Program-made: the position numbers and the translations under genes
Shown: positions 30,305-31,707 of the stretch, in pieces
Numbering within the stretch: the first letter of the stretch is position 1
Layout: every line of letters begins with the position of its first letter
The notes under the pieces: generated by a model
Seen by the model: only the letters and a program-made list of their open reading frames with translations
Told to the model about the DNA's origin: nothing
Database searches by the model: none
Source: JAVBSC01 sp031547305
GTDB taxonomy: Bacteria; Desulfobacterota; Desulfovibrionia; Desulfovibrionales; Desulfovibrionaceae
Assembly (NCBI GenBank): GCA_031547305.1
Contig: JAVBSC010000090.1
Location: 1-31,707 of the forward strand
Length of the DNA stretch: 31,707 nt
Reading direction: 5' to 3'

Positions 30305-31501
30305 ATGCGTGAAAACAGCGGCGCTTCAATTTTGCGGCGGATTCCGGCCGGGGTGTGGACGCTTGGTATTGTCAGCCTGCTCATGGATGTTTCCTCGGAG
30401 ATGATCCACAGCCTGCTGCCCATGTTCATGGTTTCCACGCTGGGCGCGGGCGCTTTTGCCGTGGGCCTGATAGACGGCCTGGCCGAGTCCGGGGCTTTGA
30501 TCGTCAAAGTATTTTCCGGCGCGCTCAGCGATTATCTGGGTAACCGGAAGTGGCTGGCGGTATTCGGTTACGCTCTGGGAGCGTTTACCAAGCCGCTCTT
30601 TGCCGTTGCGCCGGTCCTGGGTGTTGTGCTCACAGCCCGCGTGCTGGACCGCGTGGGCAAGGGCGTGCGCGGAGCGCCGCGTGACGCGCTGATTGCGGAT
30701 ATAGCGCCGCCTGAACTGCGCGGAGCCGCCTTTGGCCTGCGTCAGTCGCTGGATACCGTAGGCGCTTTTCTGGGGCCGCTTCTGGCTGTGGGCCTAATGC
30801 TGCTCTGGTCCGACGATTTTCGGGCAGTGTTCTGGGTGGCCGTGATTCCGGGGCTGCTGGCCGTGGGGTGTTTGGTTATTGGCCTGCGGGAGCCTGAGCG
30901 TCCGGTAGGAGAAAAGCGCATCAACCCGATCCGCCGGGAAAATTTGCGCCGCCTGGATTCCCGGTACTGGTGGGTGGTCGCGATCGGCGCGGCGTTCACC
31001 ATGGCGCGCTTCAGCGAGGCGTTTCTTGTGTTGCGGGCCAGCGGCAGCGGCGTGCCCGTGGCCCTGGTGCCGTTGGTCATGGTGGCCATGAACCTGGTTT
31101 ACGCGCTTGTCGCTTACCCGTTCGGCAAGCTTTCGGATAGCGTGAGCCATAGGGGTTTGCTGGCCTTGGGCCTGGTTGCGCTGGTGGCTGCTGATTTGCT
31201 GCTGGCCGCTGGCGGCCACTGGGGCGTGGTGCTTTTGGGCGTGGCGCTCTGGGGGACACACCTGGGCATCACCCAGGGGTTGCTGGCCACTATGGTGGCC
31301 AATGCCGCGCCAGCGGATTTGCGCGGCACGGCCTACGGTTTTTTCAACCTGCTCAGCGGCGTCGCCATGCTTCTGGCCAGCGTGCAGGCGGGCCTGTTGT
31401 GGGATCGCCTGGGGGCGTCCTTCACTTTTCACGCCGGGGCGGTATTCGCCTTAATCGCGCTTTTCGGACTGGCCTGGCGGCCCGTGCCGGATCGCGAATA
31501 G
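30305..31501 (+). CDS. MFS transporter
   Basis: This 398-residue protein has about 12 membrane segments of the major facilitator superfamily. After an N-terminal SLLMDVSSEMIHSLLPMFMV, the helix 2-3 loop GALSDYLGNRKWLAVFGY and the helix 4 region ARVLDRVGKGVRGAPRDALIADIAP are typical of one MFS branch (annotated variously as drug or sugar-phosphate permeases). The second half has YPFGKLSDSVSHRGLLALGL. It starts six bases after the CofD-like gene and is probably in the same operon, so its substrate may relate to the acyl-CoA synthetase, but this is inference. Ribosome site is weak. No terminator hairpin is visible after TAG 31499-31501. Confidence 0.85.
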   Translation: MRENSGASILRRIPAGVWTLGIVSLLMDVSSEMIHSLLPMFMVSTLGAGAFAVGLIDGLAESGALIVKVFSGALSDYLGNRKWLAVFGYALGAFTKPLFAVAPVLGVVLTARVLDRVGKGVRGAPRDALIADIAPPELRGAAFGLRQSLDTVGAFLGPLLAVGLMLLWSDDFRAVFWVAVIPGLLAVGCLVIGLREPERPVGEKRINPIRRENLRRLDSRYWWVVAIGAAFTMARFSEAFLVLRASGSGVPVALVPLVMVAMNLVYALVAYPFGKLSDSVSHRGLLALGLVALVAADLLLAAGGHWGVVLLGVALWGTHLGITQGLLATMVANAAPADLRGTAYGFFNLLSGVAMLLASVQAGLLWDRLGASFTFHAGAVFALIALFGLAWRPVPDRE

Positions 31502-31707
31502 GCCCCGGATTTCTCTCTTTGGAAAAAAATTACGAATCTCACTTAAATCGCTTGACCTTTGACCGCGACTGAGTCATAAGTCCACTTCGCCGCTGCTGGA
31601 AAGCGGTTGGCGGGAAGGGTAACGGATTGTAAATATTTACGAAGTTATTCTTCAGAGTTCTTTGACAACTAAATAGCGAGTCGGGAAGAAAGAGAAAACA
31701 GCCAGCC
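31502..31707 (+). promoter_or_regulatory. Probable rRNA operon promoter and boxA leader
   Basis: TTGACC (31552-31557), a 17-bp spacer and CATAAG (31575-31580) make a plausible strong promoter, with an A-rich stretch (31523-31530) upstream as a possible UP element. About 80 bases later AGTTCTTTGACA (31656-31667) matches E. coli boxA (TGCTCTTTAACA) at 9 of 12 positions, followed by ACTAAATAGCGAG, as in leaders before 16S rRNA. A 12-bp palindrome GTAAATATTTAC (31629-31640) lies between. The sequence stops before any 16S start, so the rRNA gene itself is not seen. Confidence 0.6.

Overview
The window looks like chromosomal DNA of a Gram-negative sulfate-reducer-type bacterium, most likely Desulfovibrionaceae. 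The evidence is indirect: an Hnd-type [FeFe] hydrogenase operon, an LpxC gene for lipid A synthesis, fairly GC-rich coding sequence with AT-rich promoter patches, and a CofD-like protein of the kind found beside 'GAK system' genes in Desulfovibrio. No rRNA gene lies inside the window, but the right edge looks like the leader of an rRNA operon, so the genus is an inference.

Layout, left to right. (1) 1-4818, plus strand: the end of a CorC/HlyC protein, lnt (apolipoprotein N-acyltransferase), prfB (release factor 2, with an intact programmed +1 frameshift site), a diguanylate cyclase and a MinD/FlhG-like ATPase, all tightly packed. (2) 4832-11076: a divergent TetR regulator facing a four-gene exporter operon (HlyD adaptor, double-NBD ABC ATPase, two ABC-2 permeases). 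This has the composition of the E. coli CecR/YbhGFSR system. The intergenic region holds an AT-rich operator-like palindrome and three consecutive perfect hairpins. (3) 11086-13685, minus strand: a YkgJ-like cysteine-cluster protein, a sulfotransferase-like protein and lpxC. (4) 13918-17017, minus strand: a glycosyltransferase, a polyprenyl-phosphate sugar-1-phosphate transferase and a shikimate-kinase-like protein that lacks one substrate arginine; this is probably a surface-polysaccharide operon. (5) 17269-18429, plus strand: a secreted aldose 1-epimerase behind its own promoter. (6) 18679-22816, minus strand: hndA, a fused hndB-hndC, and hndD, encoding a three-subunit NAD(P)-linked, probably electron-bifurcating [FeFe] hydrogenase. 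(7) 23393-26330, minus strand: an Fsr-type MFS exporter and a second diguanylate cyclase. (8) 26733-31501, plus strand: an XRE-cupin regulator, an AMP-forming acyl-CoA synthetase, a CofD-like protein and an MFS transporter; the synthetase and CofD-like genes overlap and the whole looks like one transcription unit. (9) 31502-31707: a promoter and boxA-like sequence pointing right.

Intergenic DNA is unusually structured. A folded repeat of about 115 bp occurs at 18526-18644 and, inverted, at 26391-26504. Two identical 29-bp palindromes sit at the ends of the convergent galM and hndD genes. Several other strong hairpins serve as terminators or leader structures. There is no CRISPR array, tRNA, intact insertion sequence or prophage gene that I can support.

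No wholly new system is proven. The best candidate for an undescribed functional unit is the XRE-cupin / acyl-CoA synthetase / CofD-like / MFS cluster, followed by the dispersed structured repeat.
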